Assembly: GCA_052170135.1 (NCBI GenBank)
Contig: JBQNBC010000001.1
Coordinates: 186,001-250,000 of the forward strand
Reading direction: 5' to 3'
Length of the DNA: 64,000 nt
From: Wolinella sp052170135
Lineage (GTDB): Bacteria; Campylobacterota; Campylobacteria; Campylobacterales; Helicobacteraceae
In this document: positions 35,840-45,002 of the stretch, one piece after another
Layout: each line of letters begins with the position of its first letter
Numbering within the stretch: position 1 is the stretch's first letter
Position numbers and translations under genes: made by a program
The notes under the pieces: model-generated
What the model was told of the DNA's origin: nothing
The model's input: only the letters and a program-made list of their open reading frames with translations
Database searches by the model: none

Positions 35840-36862
35840 ATGGCACTTAACGTCTATTATGATAAAGACTGCAATCTGGCTCTAGTTAAAAGCAAAAAAG
35901 TCGCTATTATTGGCTTTGGCTCACAAGGACACGCGCACGCTGAGAATCTACGCGATAGCGGTGTAGAAGTAGTCATAGGTCTCCATAAGGGTGGTGGCTC
36001 ATGGGCTAAGGCTGAGGCGAAAAACTTCAAAGTAATGGAGGTAGCCGAGGCAAGCAAGCATGCTGATCTTATTATGATTCTTATCCCAGATGAACTCCAA
36101 GCAGATGTATTTGAACGCGACATACGCCCTAACCTAACTGAAGGTAAAGCAATCGCATTTGGGCATGGCTTTAACGTCCATTTCGGTCAAATCAAAGCTC
36201 CAAAAGACGTAGATGTGATCATGATTGCTCCAAAAGCACCTGGACATACTGTACGAAGTGAATTTATCAAAGGTGGTGGGATTCCCGACCTTATCGCAGT
36301 GGAGCAAAATGCGAGCGGAATCGCAAAAGAGCTATGTCTAAGCTATGCAAGTGCAATCGGCGGCGGAAGAACAGGAATTATCGAGACAACTTTTAAAGAT
36401 GAGACAGAAACTGACCTATTTGGCGAGCAAGCAGTGCTTTGCGGTGGTATTAGTGCACTTGTAAAGGCTGGCTTTGAAACGCTAGTAGAGGCTGGCTACC
36501 CAGAAGAGATGGCGTACTTTGAGTGCTTGCACGAGCTGAAGCTGATCGTTGATTTGATATTCCAAGGCGGACTATCTGATATGCGCTACTCTGTATCAAA
36601 CACCGCAGAGTACGGCGACATGGTAAGCGGTCCACGCGTCATTAACGAAAGCTCAAAGGCAGCTATGAAAGAGATTTTAAAGGATATTCAAGAAGGGCGA
36701 TTTGCGAAAGATTTTATACTTGAGAGAAAGGCTGGCTATGCACGTATGAATGCTGAGCGCAAGAATCTAGCCGCCCATCCGATCGAGCAAACAGGCGAGC
36801 GACTACGTGCGATGATGCCTTGGATTAGAGCAAATAAAATTATTGACAAAAACCTCAACTAG
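35840..36862 (+). CDS. ilvC: ketol-acid reductoisomerase (NADP+)
   Basis: IlvC catalyses the second common step of branched-chain amino acid synthesis. The 340-residue class I enzyme has the Rossmann motif IIGFGSQGHAHAENLRDSG, then LIPDELQADVF, MIAPKAPGHTVRSEF, and catalytic acidic residues in ETDLFGEQAVLCGG and EMAYFECLHELKLIVDLI. An AAGGAC site precedes the ATG. It is followed after 18 bases by minD, the same order as HP0330-HP0331. Confidence 0.97.
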   Translation: MALNVYYDKDCNLALVKSKKVAIIGFGSQGHAHAENLRDSGVEVVIGLHKGGGSWAKAEAKNFKVMEVAEASKHADLIMILIPDELQADVFERDIRPNLTEGKAIAFGHGFNVHFGQIKAPKDVDVIMIAPKAPGHTVRSEFIKGGGIPDLIAVEQNASGIAKELCLSYASAIGGGRTGIIETTFKDETETDLFGEQAVLCGGISALVKAGFETLVEAGYPEEMAYFECLHELKLIVDLIFQGGLSDMRYSVSNTAEYGDMVSGPRVINESSKAAMKEILKDIQEGRFAKDFILERKAGYARMNAERKNLAAHPIEQTGERLRAMMPWIRANKIIDKNLN

Positions 36863-36880
36863 ACCACAGGAATCGAGCAA

Positions 36881-37687
36881 ATGGGCATTGTAATAACAGT
36901 AACTTCAGGTAAGGGTGGCGTAGGCAAATCTACAACCTGCGCAAATATAGCAGTCGGACTGGCACAAGAGGGGAAAAAGGTCGTAGCGGTCGATTTTGAC
37001 ATCGGTCTTAGAAATCTGGATATGATTCTTGGGCTTGAGAATCGCATCGTATATGATGTGGTAGACGTGATGGATGGGAAGTGCAATCTGTCGCAAGCAC
37101 TAGTAAATGATAAAAAAACACGCACTTTATACTTCCTGCCTGCTAGCCAATCAAAGGATAAAAACATCCTAGACAAAGAGAAAGTTCGCACACTAATAGA
37201 GACACTAAAGACAGAATTTGACTATGTATTGCTCGATTCTCCAGCTGGAATTGAGGGTGGCTTTGAGCATGCCGTATTCCTTGCCGATCGCGCACTAATT
37301 ATCTCTACTCCAGAGGTGAGCTCCGTGCGAGATGCCGATCGCGTTATCGGTATTATTGATGCCAAAAGCGAAAAGGCAAAAAATGGCGAAGAGGTTGAAA
37401 AGCACATAATCATAAACCGCATAAAACCAGAGATGGTCGAACGTGGCGAGATGATGAGCATTGAGGATGTACTAAACATACTCGCCCTTCCATTAATTGG
37501 CGTTGTCCCAGAGGATGAAAAGGTCGTTAGCGCGACAAACTCAGGCGAGCCAGTCATCTATGGCAGCTCCGCATCTGGCGAAGCGTACAAAAGAATCGCG
37601 AAGCGTATTCTTGGACAAGATGTCGAGTTTCCAGAGCTAAAGAGCAAAACTGGACTAATGGCATTTTTCAAGAGGCTATTCTCATGA
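36881..37687 (+). CDS. minD: septum-site determining ATPase MinD
   Basis: A 268-residue ParA/MinD ATPase that positions division. The deviant Walker A is SGKGGVGKSTTCANI; VDFDIGLRNLDMILGLENRIVYD and DSPAGIEGGF are family motifs, and the C-terminus TGLMAFFKRLFS is the amphipathic membrane-targeting helix. It overlaps minE by 4 bases. No minC is visible in the window. Confidence 0.97.
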   Translation: MGIVITVTSGKGGVGKSTTCANIAVGLAQEGKKVVAVDFDIGLRNLDMILGLENRIVYDVVDVMDGKCNLSQALVNDKKTRTLYFLPASQSKDKNILDKEKVRTLIETLKTEFDYVLLDSPAGIEGGFEHAVFLADRALIISTPEVSSVRDADRVIGIIDAKSEKAKNGEEVEKHIIINRIKPEMVERGEMMSIEDVLNILALPLIGVVPEDEKVVSATNSGEPVIYGSSASGEAYKRIAKRILGQDVEFPELKSKTGLMAFFKRLFS

Positions 37688-37926
37688 ATCTATTTGACAA
37701 AATATTTGGTGGCAAAGATAAAAATAGCGCGAAATCCGCCACCGATCGCTTAAAGCTTGTTCTTGCTCACGAGCGCGCAGTAAATATCCCATATCTAGAT
37801 GATATGAAACGTGAAATTCTTGAAGTCATCAAAAAATATACCAATGCCGAAAAAATTGACATTAAAACCGATTCTAATCAGCAGGTCGATACCCTAGAGG
37901 TAGAAATCGTCCTAGGCAAACACTGA
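37684..37926 (+). CDS. minE: division topological specificity factor MinE
   Basis: An 80-residue protein with the anti-MinD region RLKLVLAHERAVNIPYLDDMKREILEVIKKYT and a C-terminal topological domain. MinE drives MinD off the membrane and creates the oscillation. It is coupled to minD by a 4-base overlap and is followed 6 bases later by the YibQ-type gene. Confidence 0.95.
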   Translation: MNLFDKIFGGKDKNSAKSATDRLKLVLAHERAVNIPYLDDMKREILEVIKKYTNAEKIDIKTDSNQQVDTLEVEIVLGKH

Positions 37927-37932
37927 TACTAA

Positions 37933-39111
37933 ATGCCAAATCGCAAACGAGTCTCCACCGCCCGCAAGGAGCGTGCACCTCGCTCCACGGGCAAGAATCA
38001 AGCCACAAAAAGCAAAATAGGGCGTGGCGTAATAATCGCCATCGCACTCTCCGCGTTACTAATTGGAATATTTGGTGGCTATGCGCTTTTTAACGCACTC
38101 TCTAGTAAAGAATCGCCAGTAAAAAAGATAGAAAGCAATACAAAACAACCAAATATAGCCACAAAAACACCAGAAAAACGCATAGTACAAAAGCCAAATG
38201 ATACAAGTATCACGAATGATAAAAATACAACCATACACACACAACAGTTGATCGATAAGAATCTAGCTATTTTGGAGCAGCTAGCAAACAATACGCTTTT
38301 AAGCAAAGATAAAAATGATACAAAGACCGGCCAGTCCACAAACATGGAAACAAAGCCACACGAAAACCAGACTACTACTGCAACGCAAAGCCCGCTAATA
38401 AAGCAAGAACACCCAAAAACATTGCATGAGCCACAAACACTAAAAGCAAAACAAACTCATACCGGTAGCAAGCCAAAGCTTGCAATTATCATCGATGACG
38501 TAGGCTTCAAAAAGCATGCAGATGGAATAAAAAATCTACCTTTTAAGGTTACGCCCGCAATTTTCCCGCCTGGGAGATTTAATCCACAAAGCCATAAACT
38601 TGCTGAAAATTTTGACTTTTATATGGTGCATTTACCACTTGAGGCACATGGCTTCTATCAAAAAGAACACGAATGGCTACGCCCAAGCGATTCTCTAGAT
38701 AAAATTAACGCACGGATAGAGGCAATAAAACGTGACTTTCCGCGCCTACAATATATAAACAACCACACAGGTAGCAAATTCACTGAGGATAGCGAGGCAA
38801 TGCGGAGGCTTTTAACAGTGCTTGATAGATCTGGAATTCACTTTGTTGATTCTCGCACAACACCAAATACAAAAGCCCCACAAGTTGCCAATGAGCTAAG
38901 AATAGAGATCCTCTCACGTGATATTTTTTTAGATAATCAACGCTCGATTCCATACATTAAGAAGCAGCTAGCAGAAGCCATAAGAATCGCCAAAAAACGA
39001 GGTTATGCAATTGCCATTGGGCACCCACACGATGAGACCTTAAGAGCACTTAGAGAATCAAACGCACTTTTTAGCGATGTAGAACTAGTCTACATTAATG
39101 AGCTTTGGTAG
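37933..39111 (+). CDS. divergent polysaccharide deacetylase (YibQ/DUF610-like)
   Basis: A 392-residue membrane-anchored exported protein. It begins with a basic cytoplasmic tail, one membrane helix (about 32-56), then a Lys/Thr/Gln/Asn-rich low-complexity linker to about residue 178. The rest is a NodB-like fold of the YibQ type: LAIIIDDVGF, VTPAIFPPGRFN, MVHLPLEA, INNHTGSKFTED, VDSRTTPNTKAP and AIGHPHDETL. The metal residues are present, suggesting peptidoglycan or other envelope glycan deacetylation in the periplasm. It follows minE by 6 bases, so may be co-transcribed with division genes. Confidence 0.88.
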   Translation: MPNRKRVSTARKERAPRSTGKNQATKSKIGRGVIIAIALSALLIGIFGGYALFNALSSKESPVKKIESNTKQPNIATKTPEKRIVQKPNDTSITNDKNTTIHTQQLIDKNLAILEQLANNTLLSKDKNDTKTGQSTNMETKPHENQTTTATQSPLIKQEHPKTLHEPQTLKAKQTHTGSKPKLAIIIDDVGFKKHADGIKNLPFKVTPAIFPPGRFNPQSHKLAENFDFYMVHLPLEAHGFYQKEHEWLRPSDSLDKINARIEAIKRDFPRLQYINNHTGSKFTEDSEAMRRLLTVLDRSGIHFVDSRTTPNTKAPQVANELRIEILSRDIFLDNQRSIPYIKKQLAEAIRIAKKRGYAIAIGHPHDETLRALRESNALFSDVELVYINELW

Positions 39112-39142
39112 GCTAGGCGCGATATTTTGCGCTCAAAGGTGT

Positions 39143-39148
39143 TAAAAT
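39143..39148 (+). promoter_or_regulatory. candidate -10 box of the WD40-like gene
   Basis: TAAAAT in the short gap after the deacetylase gene, 33 bases before the ATG at 39182. Weak support from sequence and spacing only. Confidence 0.35.
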
Positions 39149-39181
39149 TGCTCGATTTACTCATGAATAGGCGGAATCTAA

Positions 39182-41305
39182 ATGCTAAAAATCAAGCATC
39201 ATCACCAGCTAGAAGGTAGTGTCCTAACTATCGCACAAAGCGGCGGAGATATTGGCGTGCTTGATAGCGCATATTTTTTGGTGTTACTCGATTCCGCAAA
39301 CTTTAACATCTTGCAAAATATCTCACTAACGCAGGGCATGGAGCTACCTCACCGCTACTCAAACGCTTACTCAATCGCACCAAAAAGCTACTTTTGTGTC
39401 CCATTTGTCGGTAGTAAAAAAGCTGTAATTCTCCAATTTGACAAGAAACTATCAAAGCGAGCGATGATACACTGGCACGATGCAGATATTGAGTGTTCAG
39501 CTTTTAGCCCCGATGGACGATTCTTCGCTACTGGCGGGCAAGATGGCAAAGTGTTTATTTTTGAAAACCATACTTTTAGGCTACTAAGCTCAATAATCCC
39601 GCGCGCAGAATACATCAACAACATCACATTTTCATCAGATTCTGAGATGATTGCCACATCTGGCTTTGATAAATTCACAGTCATCTTTGACATCTCGCGC
39701 AATAAAACTCGTTGCACTTTTCAGACTGTTGATGTTGTCGAAAAGTCGATATTTTTCAGCAATAATGACAAGCTATACATGATACTGAGAAACGGCGCAT
39801 CAGTAATATACGATATCTTAGAGCGTAAAATCACAAGCGCAGAGAATCCTTTTAGCTTTTGGCCTAGTGCTGTAGCGCTTAGTCCAGATGAGAGGTTTGC
39901 CATAGTTGGGACACGTAGTGATACACTCTATATAATGGATATAGTGGAGAATACTAGGATACTTGAAATAAAGCTAGAGTGCTCTGGTATCGCCTCTATC
40001 GCATTTATCTCCGAGCATTTGTTGCTTGGCTCGGTTGATGGTGCGCTATTTATCATAGACTACCATGCTGGAGAAAAGGAGCTAAAGGAGAGCCTAGAAT
40101 TGCGCGACTTTCATAGTGCGCGCGAGGCAGTAGAGAGCAATATATTTTTAACAATTCACCCAATGATGAAAATCTTTGATGAAGCATGGCCAGATACCCT
40201 AAAAGAGGCAATCTCACTTTTGAATGAAAATCTAATAGATGAGGCAATCGCGCTTGCAGAGCCTTTTACGGTTGATGCACGAAAAAAGCGTGAGTTTGAC
40301 TTCTATCTCTCTCAAAAAGATGTCGTATCACAATTTGCAGAACTCATCAAACATCGAGATTATGCCAAGGCATACGAGATGACGATTAGCATTAGATTCT
40401 TATCAAAAACGCTTGCTTTTGCAGAGCTAGAAGCACAGTGGAATCGCAGTTTTACCCATGCCAAAAAGCTACTTGAAGAGAATCCAGCCCTAAATATCAA
40501 AAAGGCGGAGATAGTGCTAAAGCCATTTGAATCAAGTCTAAAGCGAGAGCTAGTCACACAGCTACTAAAAAATGCCAAGGTATTCACTCAAGCTGATCAA
40601 CTCCTTAAGAATCGAGACTTCAAGGGATATTTTTCGTTAACAAACCAATTTGGATTCCTAAAGGATACTGAACTTTACAAAAAGGTTCTCGGGCTCGGTG
40701 AACGCATGATGTCCGACTTGATTGAGCTTGAGAAGAGTGGTAACTTTGAAAAAGTCGAGGAAATGGCAAAGTATCTTGTCAATTTCCCTACGTTAAAGCG
40801 TGCGGTAAACGAGCGACTAATCATAATGCAACAAAAACGTATGATTATCGATGCAATCGCAAAACGTAATACAAAACGTGTCTATGAAATCGTGCTAGAG
40901 CATGAGATACTAAAAAATATGCCCGAATTCAAGGAGTTTTGCAAGGATTTCGAGGAGCGATTTGAGCGCGCGAAAAACTATGCTTTTAACGGTGAGGCAA
41001 AGCGCGCCATGCTAACGCTCTCAGTTTATATGGAGATTCCTTATCGGCTTGATCGCATCGCTTCAATCCTCAAAATCGCCTACCTTGAAGAGCTACGAAA
41101 ACACGCCAGAGAGGATAAGATAAACTGGCCTTTGACGCTACGTCGCTACTTTGAACGCTTTGGCAAAGATACAGAAATTGAGCACTTTGTGGATGACTTT
41201 GGTCTACGTGCGTACTTTGAAAAGTTTGAAGGCGATGGCGATAGAGAAGGGTATAGGCGGCTAAAGTTTATCGATGAGCTAAGAATCTATCTAGTCGACA
41301 ATTAA
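39182..41305 (+). CDS. WD40-like beta-propeller protein with helical C-terminus
   Basis: A 707-residue cytoplasmic protein. Residues about 10-320 form WD40-like repeats: ECSAFSPDGRFFATGGQDGKVFIFE, NNITFSSDSEMIATSGFDKFTVIFD and AVALSPDERFAIVGTRSDTLYIMD (read as repeated blades). From about 330 the sequence is charged and helical, with repeated L/K/E segments such as AKKLLEENPALNIKKAEIVLKPFE, possibly TPR-like. There is no signal peptide. It probably serves as a scaffold. I recall such proteins only as hypothetical in this phylum. No regulatory or enzymatic motif is visible. Confidence 0.75.
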   Translation: MLKIKHHHQLEGSVLTIAQSGGDIGVLDSAYFLVLLDSANFNILQNISLTQGMELPHRYSNAYSIAPKSYFCVPFVGSKKAVILQFDKKLSKRAMIHWHDADIECSAFSPDGRFFATGGQDGKVFIFENHTFRLLSSIIPRAEYINNITFSSDSEMIATSGFDKFTVIFDISRNKTRCTFQTVDVVEKSIFFSNNDKLYMILRNGASVIYDILERKITSAENPFSFWPSAVALSPDERFAIVGTRSDTLYIMDIVENTRILEIKLECSGIASIAFISEHLLLGSVDGALFIIDYHAGEKELKESLELRDFHSAREAVESNIFLTIHPMMKIFDEAWPDTLKEAISLLNENLIDEAIALAEPFTVDARKKREFDFYLSQKDVVSQFAELIKHRDYAKAYEMTISIRFLSKTLAFAELEAQWNRSFTHAKKLLEENPALNIKKAEIVLKPFESSLKRELVTQLLKNAKVFTQADQLLKNRDFKGYFSLTNQFGFLKDTELYKKVLGLGERMMSDLIELEKSGNFEKVEEMAKYLVNFPTLKRAVNERLIIMQQKRMIIDAIAKRNTKRVYEIVLEHEILKNMPEFKEFCKDFEERFERAKNYAFNGEAKRAMLTLSVYMEIPYRLDRIASILKIAYLEELRKHAREDKINWPLTLRRYFERFGKDTEIEHFVDDFGLRAYFEKFEGDGDREGYRRLKFIDELRIYLVDN

Positions 41306-41313
41306 TAGAAGAA

Positions 41314-41454
41314 TCAAGGCGATCTGAAATCAAAAAATAGATAAATCGCTCCAAAAAAAATCACGTAGTCCCACACCAAAACAGACTTTAGGCGTGCATA
41401 AAAATTATTTTTAACAATTTTTGGCGTTGAGGACTGAGCCAACCCAACAAATAT
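41314..41454 (-). pseudogene. remnant of a membrane protein gene
   Basis: On the minus strand this frame reads VGLAQSSTPKIVKNNFYAR and then LVWDYVIFFGAIYLFFDF before a TGA stop, with the composition of a real membrane protein C-terminus. Just upstream the frame is cut by a TAG, and coding-like hydrophobic sequence (for example ANTVIAL) continues in another frame toward 41540. I read it as the broken end of a gene that once followed the 79-residue gene. I cannot name the family. Confidence 0.4.
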
Positions 41455-41573
41455 CTAAAATCTACAGCGCAATTACTGTATTAGCCACAATCAAGAATCC
41501 AAGCTAACGCAAGACAAGAAATATACACAAAAGAGTAGTAAGCCACTATAAATACGCGTTTTGTGCCAGATTC

Positions 41574-41813
41574 CTACCATGTCAATACTTCGCGCTTAAT
41601 CTTATTAAGTGCATCTATGTGCTCTTTTAATGTCGCGACTTCAATATCTATTTGTTGTAAATTCCATGCCCCAAGGTGTTCTGGCATATCCATTGAGCCG
41701 CGCTTAATCATAATGTAATCAACAAAAGAGATTTTAGCGAGCCCAAGGAGAATTTCAAGCTCCTCTTTTGATGCTTCAATACCACGCAAAATAGCTACAA
41801 TACGCTCCAGCAC
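41574..41813 (-). CDS. conserved small hypothetical protein
   Basis: A 79-residue soluble, probably helical protein starting with GTG at 41813; AAAGGAGG lies 8 bases upstream, overlapping the kdsD stop. A tandem 10-base duplication (41802-41821) covers the start region. No motif is recognised. It is coupled to kdsD and rnj on the same transcript. The amphipathic heptads (IEVATLKEHIDALNKIKREV) suggest a coiled-coil C-terminus. Confidence 0.6.
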   Translation of the reverse strand: MLERIVAILRGIEASKEELEILLGLAKISFVDYIMIKRGSMDMPEHLGAWNLQQIDIEVATLKEHIDALNKIKREVLTW

Positions 41814-41826
41814 GCTCCAGCCTCCT

Positions 41827-42789
41827 TTATGAGATTCCAGCTTCGATTAGCCGATGAAGATGTATCACTCCACGTACATTTTTTTCACTATCTGTGATAA
41901 CAAGGAGTTGAATTTTACCCTCTTCCATTTGTCGTAAAATCATACTTGCTAGCATATTCCCATCATCGCAATAACGTGGATTCTTTGTCGCATACTCCAT
42001 TGCGCACGCATCAAGACTAAAATCACTTCTCATCATTGCACGTCTCAAATCGCCATCGCTCAAAATCCCAAGTAGCTTATCATTTTCAACTATTATCGCA
42101 CTACCAAGTCTACCATCACTCATTACGATTATCGCCTCTTTTAAGCTCGCTTCTGGAGATATAAGCGGCAGATTCTCGCATTGCATAAGGTCAGAAACCT
42201 TGACAAACAATCGTCGCCCAAGCGCGCCACCAGGATGAAATGAAGCAAAATCACTCTCTTTAAAATTTCTCATCTTCATAAGACAAACAGCAAGCGCATC
42301 GCCAAGCGCAAGTGTAAGCGTAGTCGATGAGGTAGGAGCAGCATTTAACGGGCAGGCTTCACGTGTAATCGCTATGGAAAGATGCGCATCACTCTCACGA
42401 GAAAGTGAAGAATTTTCACTACGACTCATGGCAATAAGCGGAATTTTAAAACGTTTCAAATGAGGAATGGTCGCCAAAAGCTCTGCACTCTCGCCACTAT
42501 AACTGATGGCTAGTACCACATCAGCACCACCAATCATGCCTAAGTCGCCATGCATAGCCTCGGTAGGATGAAGAAAGAAACTCTGCGTTCCAGTGCTAGC
42601 AAAAGTGGCTGCTATTTTTGCTCCAACAAGTCCAGATTTACCAACACCCATAACTATTACCTTGCCCTTGCAGCCATAAATAATATCAAGTGCACGCAAG
42701 AATCCATTGCCAATATCAGCGCGCGCGCGCAAAATCTCATCTGCCTCTAATTCTAAAACCGCACGTGCGTCAGCGATGTAATCAGCCAT
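41827..42789 (-). CDS. kdsD: arabinose-5-phosphate isomerase (KpsF/GutQ family)
   Basis: KdsD makes arabinose 5-phosphate, the precursor of KDO in lipopolysaccharide. The 320-residue protein has an N-terminal SIS domain (GKVIVMGVGKSGLVGAKIAATFASTGT, HGDLGMIGGADV, SYSGESAELL) and two C-terminal CBS domains (from about 205). His and Glu residues of the SIS core are kept. It starts 14 bases after rnj and precedes the 79-residue gene. Confidence 0.93.
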   Translation of the reverse strand: MADYIADARAVLELEADEILRARADIGNGFLRALDIIYGCKGKVIVMGVGKSGLVGAKIAATFASTGTQSFFLHPTEAMHGDLGMIGGADVVLAISYSGESAELLATIPHLKRFKIPLIAMSRSENSSLSRESDAHLSIAITREACPLNAAPTSSTTLTLALGDALAVCLMKMRNFKESDFASFHPGGALGRRLFVKVSDLMQCENLPLISPEASLKEAIIVMSDGRLGSAIIVENDKLLGILSDGDLRRAMMRSDFSLDACAMEYATKNPRYCDDGNMLASMILRQMEEGKIQLLVITDSEKNVRGVIHLHRLIEAGIS

Positions 42790-42803
42790 CTCAGAATTCT
42801 CCG

Positions 42804-45002
42804 TTATACAAAAAATATTGTCGGGACAATAAGCGGATACTTTTTAGTTTTACGGAATATATGCTTTCGCACCACCTGACGTATCTCATTTTCCGCGGCA
42901 CGTGCACTCTGGAGATGCTCTTTTTTACAATTTTTTAAGAAATACTCAAGAATCTCCTCAATCTCCTTGGAGAATACTCGCAAATCACGATCGCCAACTA
43001 CACCAAACGCGCTCACACGAGGTTTATCTATAACTTTTTGCTGAGCCGATGAAACTTGCGCAATAATAGAGACAATGCCCTCATTTGCGAGCTTTTGTCG
43101 ATCAAGAACTACATCATTATCTATCTGCTTGTTAATTTGATTATCGATAAAAATTTTACCAGTTTTAACACTTCGCACTTTACGGATGTAGTTTGGCGCG
43201 ACTTCAATTTGGTCGCCATCTTCCATCAATAAGATATTTTTTTCTACAACACCACACTTAACAGCCGTATCTCTATGCTTTGCGATGTGATTATATTCGC
43301 CATGCACGGGCAGGAAAAACTTTGGTTGCACTAGGCGCAACATTAGCTTCTGCTCCTCTTGTGCGGCGTGCCCGCTAACATGAATTTCGCTAAAGTCTTG
43401 ATATGCTACTTTTGCACCTGCTTTCATCAGGAAGTTTAACACCGATGATACAGACGATTCGTTACCAGGAATCGCCTTTGCCGAAAGGATAATTGTATCA
43501 CTTGGTTTAATCTTGATATGTCTATGCTCATCAGTCGCCATGCGATATAGTGCACTCATGGTCTCGCCCTGACTACCAGTCGTAACGATAAGAATCTCAT
43601 TGTCTGGATATTTAGCCACTTCGTGCGCATCTATAAATACATTTTGTGGTATATCAATGTAGCCTAGCACGCGAGACAACTCTAGATTCTTCTCCATTGA
43701 ACGCCCAATCACAGCGACTTTACGACCATACTTCAGTCCATGCTGTATCGCCTGATAGACACGGTGAATGTTTGATGAAAATGTAGACATTATCACGCGC
43801 CCTTCGGCAGTCATGAAAAGCTTATCAAATGTCGGTCCGACAGTCGCTTCACTCTCGGTATAGCCAGGGCGATGTGAGTTAGTAGAATCGCTCAACATAA
43901 GCAAAACACCACGTTCGCCGTAATAAGCCAAGCGATGAAGATCAGCTGGATAGCCATCAATTGGCGTGTGATCGATTTTAAAATCACCAGTATGGATTAT
44001 AGTCCCAGCATCTGTCGTGATAGCAAGCGATGAAGAATCGATAATAGAGTGAGTCATATGTATCCACTCCACCTCGAATTCACCGATTCTTATTGGCTTG
44101 CGCTTCTCTACGACATGGAAAAATGAGCGAAATCGCTTTAATCCATGTTCATCAAACTTGCTCCCTATCATACCAAGCGGCAATGGTGTGCCATACAATG
44201 GAAATTGCATCTGCTTATAGAGATATGGCACTGCTCCGATGTGGTCTTCATGCGCATGGGTGATTATGACGCCAGCAATTTTATGTTTTATAGCCTCTAG
44301 ATAACTAAAATCGGGCACTAAAATATCTACGCCATGCATATCATCATCTGGGAAACTCATACCAACATCAATGACAATTGCACTATTTTCAGTCTCTATG
44401 ACAGTGATATTCCCACCAATTTCACCAAGTCCACCAAGCGGAGTAATACGCACGCGACCATTGCTCTCTAAATCTAACTTATGGTGCGGATTTAGGCGAT
44501 TTTGCTGGATGCGATCATTCATCTCTACACCATGTCTCAAATCTTTATGAAATGCTAAATTCCTACCTTGAGTCCCTTGTGTATTTTCATCTTTTTCACG
44601 TCTATGTCCATCTGTGCGCCTTTCATGAGGCTCTCGAGGCTCTCGTGGAGGTCTACTTGTATACTGGTGCATTTTAGATTCTTGACTATTACCATCACCT
44701 CTTTCGCGCGGAACTCGCTTAGGATTCTCACTATCTTTTTGATATCGAGCTCCATCCCCCTTGCGATTCTCGCTTCGTGAGAATCGTGCCTCGCCTTCGC
44801 TCTGCCCTTCGCGTGGTGTGCGGTTTCTATTGCGTCCACCACGTCTACGCGGTCGCCTCGGCGCATCTGAGCTATCGCCAATATCACCATTCTCACCAGA
44901 TTCTCTACGTGGATAGTGTCGCTCTCTGCTTGCTTCTACTGGGGTAGATTCTCTCTGCTCTCTTACTTGTTCGCTATTCTCTTGCGTATTCTTCTCGTCC
45001 AT
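42804..45002 (-). CDS. rnj: ribonuclease J
   Basis: A 732-residue metallo-beta-lactamase/beta-CASP nuclease. The core starts near residue 180 with ITPLGGLGEIGGN, and the zinc motif is THAHEDHIGAVPY. Further motifs are HTGDFKIDHTP, SDSTN, and GHAAQEEQK. The first 170 residues are a highly charged Arg/Glu/Ser/Pro-rich, apparently disordered extension, as known for the H. pylori enzyme, where RNase J with its helicase partner is the main mRNA-degrading machine. Its start lies 29 bases inside the end of ksgA. Confidence 0.95.
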   Translation of the reverse strand: MDEKNTQENSEQVREQRESTPVEASRERHYPRRESGENGDIGDSSDAPRRPRRRGGRNRNRTPREGQSEGEARFSRSENRKGDGARYQKDSENPKRVPRERGDGNSQESKMHQYTSRPPREPREPHERRTDGHRREKDENTQGTQGRNLAFHKDLRHGVEMNDRIQQNRLNPHHKLDLESNGRVRITPLGGLGEIGGNITVIETENSAIVIDVGMSFPDDDMHGVDILVPDFSYLEAIKHKIAGVIITHAHEDHIGAVPYLYKQMQFPLYGTPLPLGMIGSKFDEHGLKRFRSFFHVVEKRKPIRIGEFEVEWIHMTHSIIDSSSLAITTDAGTIIHTGDFKIDHTPIDGYPADLHRLAYYGERGVLLMLSDSTNSHRPGYTESEATVGPTFDKLFMTAEGRVIMSTFSSNIHRVYQAIQHGLKYGRKVAVIGRSMEKNLELSRVLGYIDIPQNVFIDAHEVAKYPDNEILIVTTGSQGETMSALYRMATDEHRHIKIKPSDTIILSAKAIPGNESSVSSVLNFLMKAGAKVAYQDFSEIHVSGHAAQEEQKLMLRLVQPKFFLPVHGEYNHIAKHRDTAVKCGVVEKNILLMEDGDQIEVAPNYIRKVRSVKTGKIFIDNQINKQIDNDVVLDRQKLANEGIVSIIAQVSSAQQKVIDKPRVSAFGVVGDRDLRVFSKEIEEILEYFLKNCKKEHLQSARAAENEIRQVVRKHIFRKTKKYPLIVPTIFFV

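Noticed and set aside
41802..41821. Tandem 10-base duplication ACGCTCCAGC
   Set aside because: It is real but short, and is explained as a local duplication at a start codon; not evidence of a mobile element.
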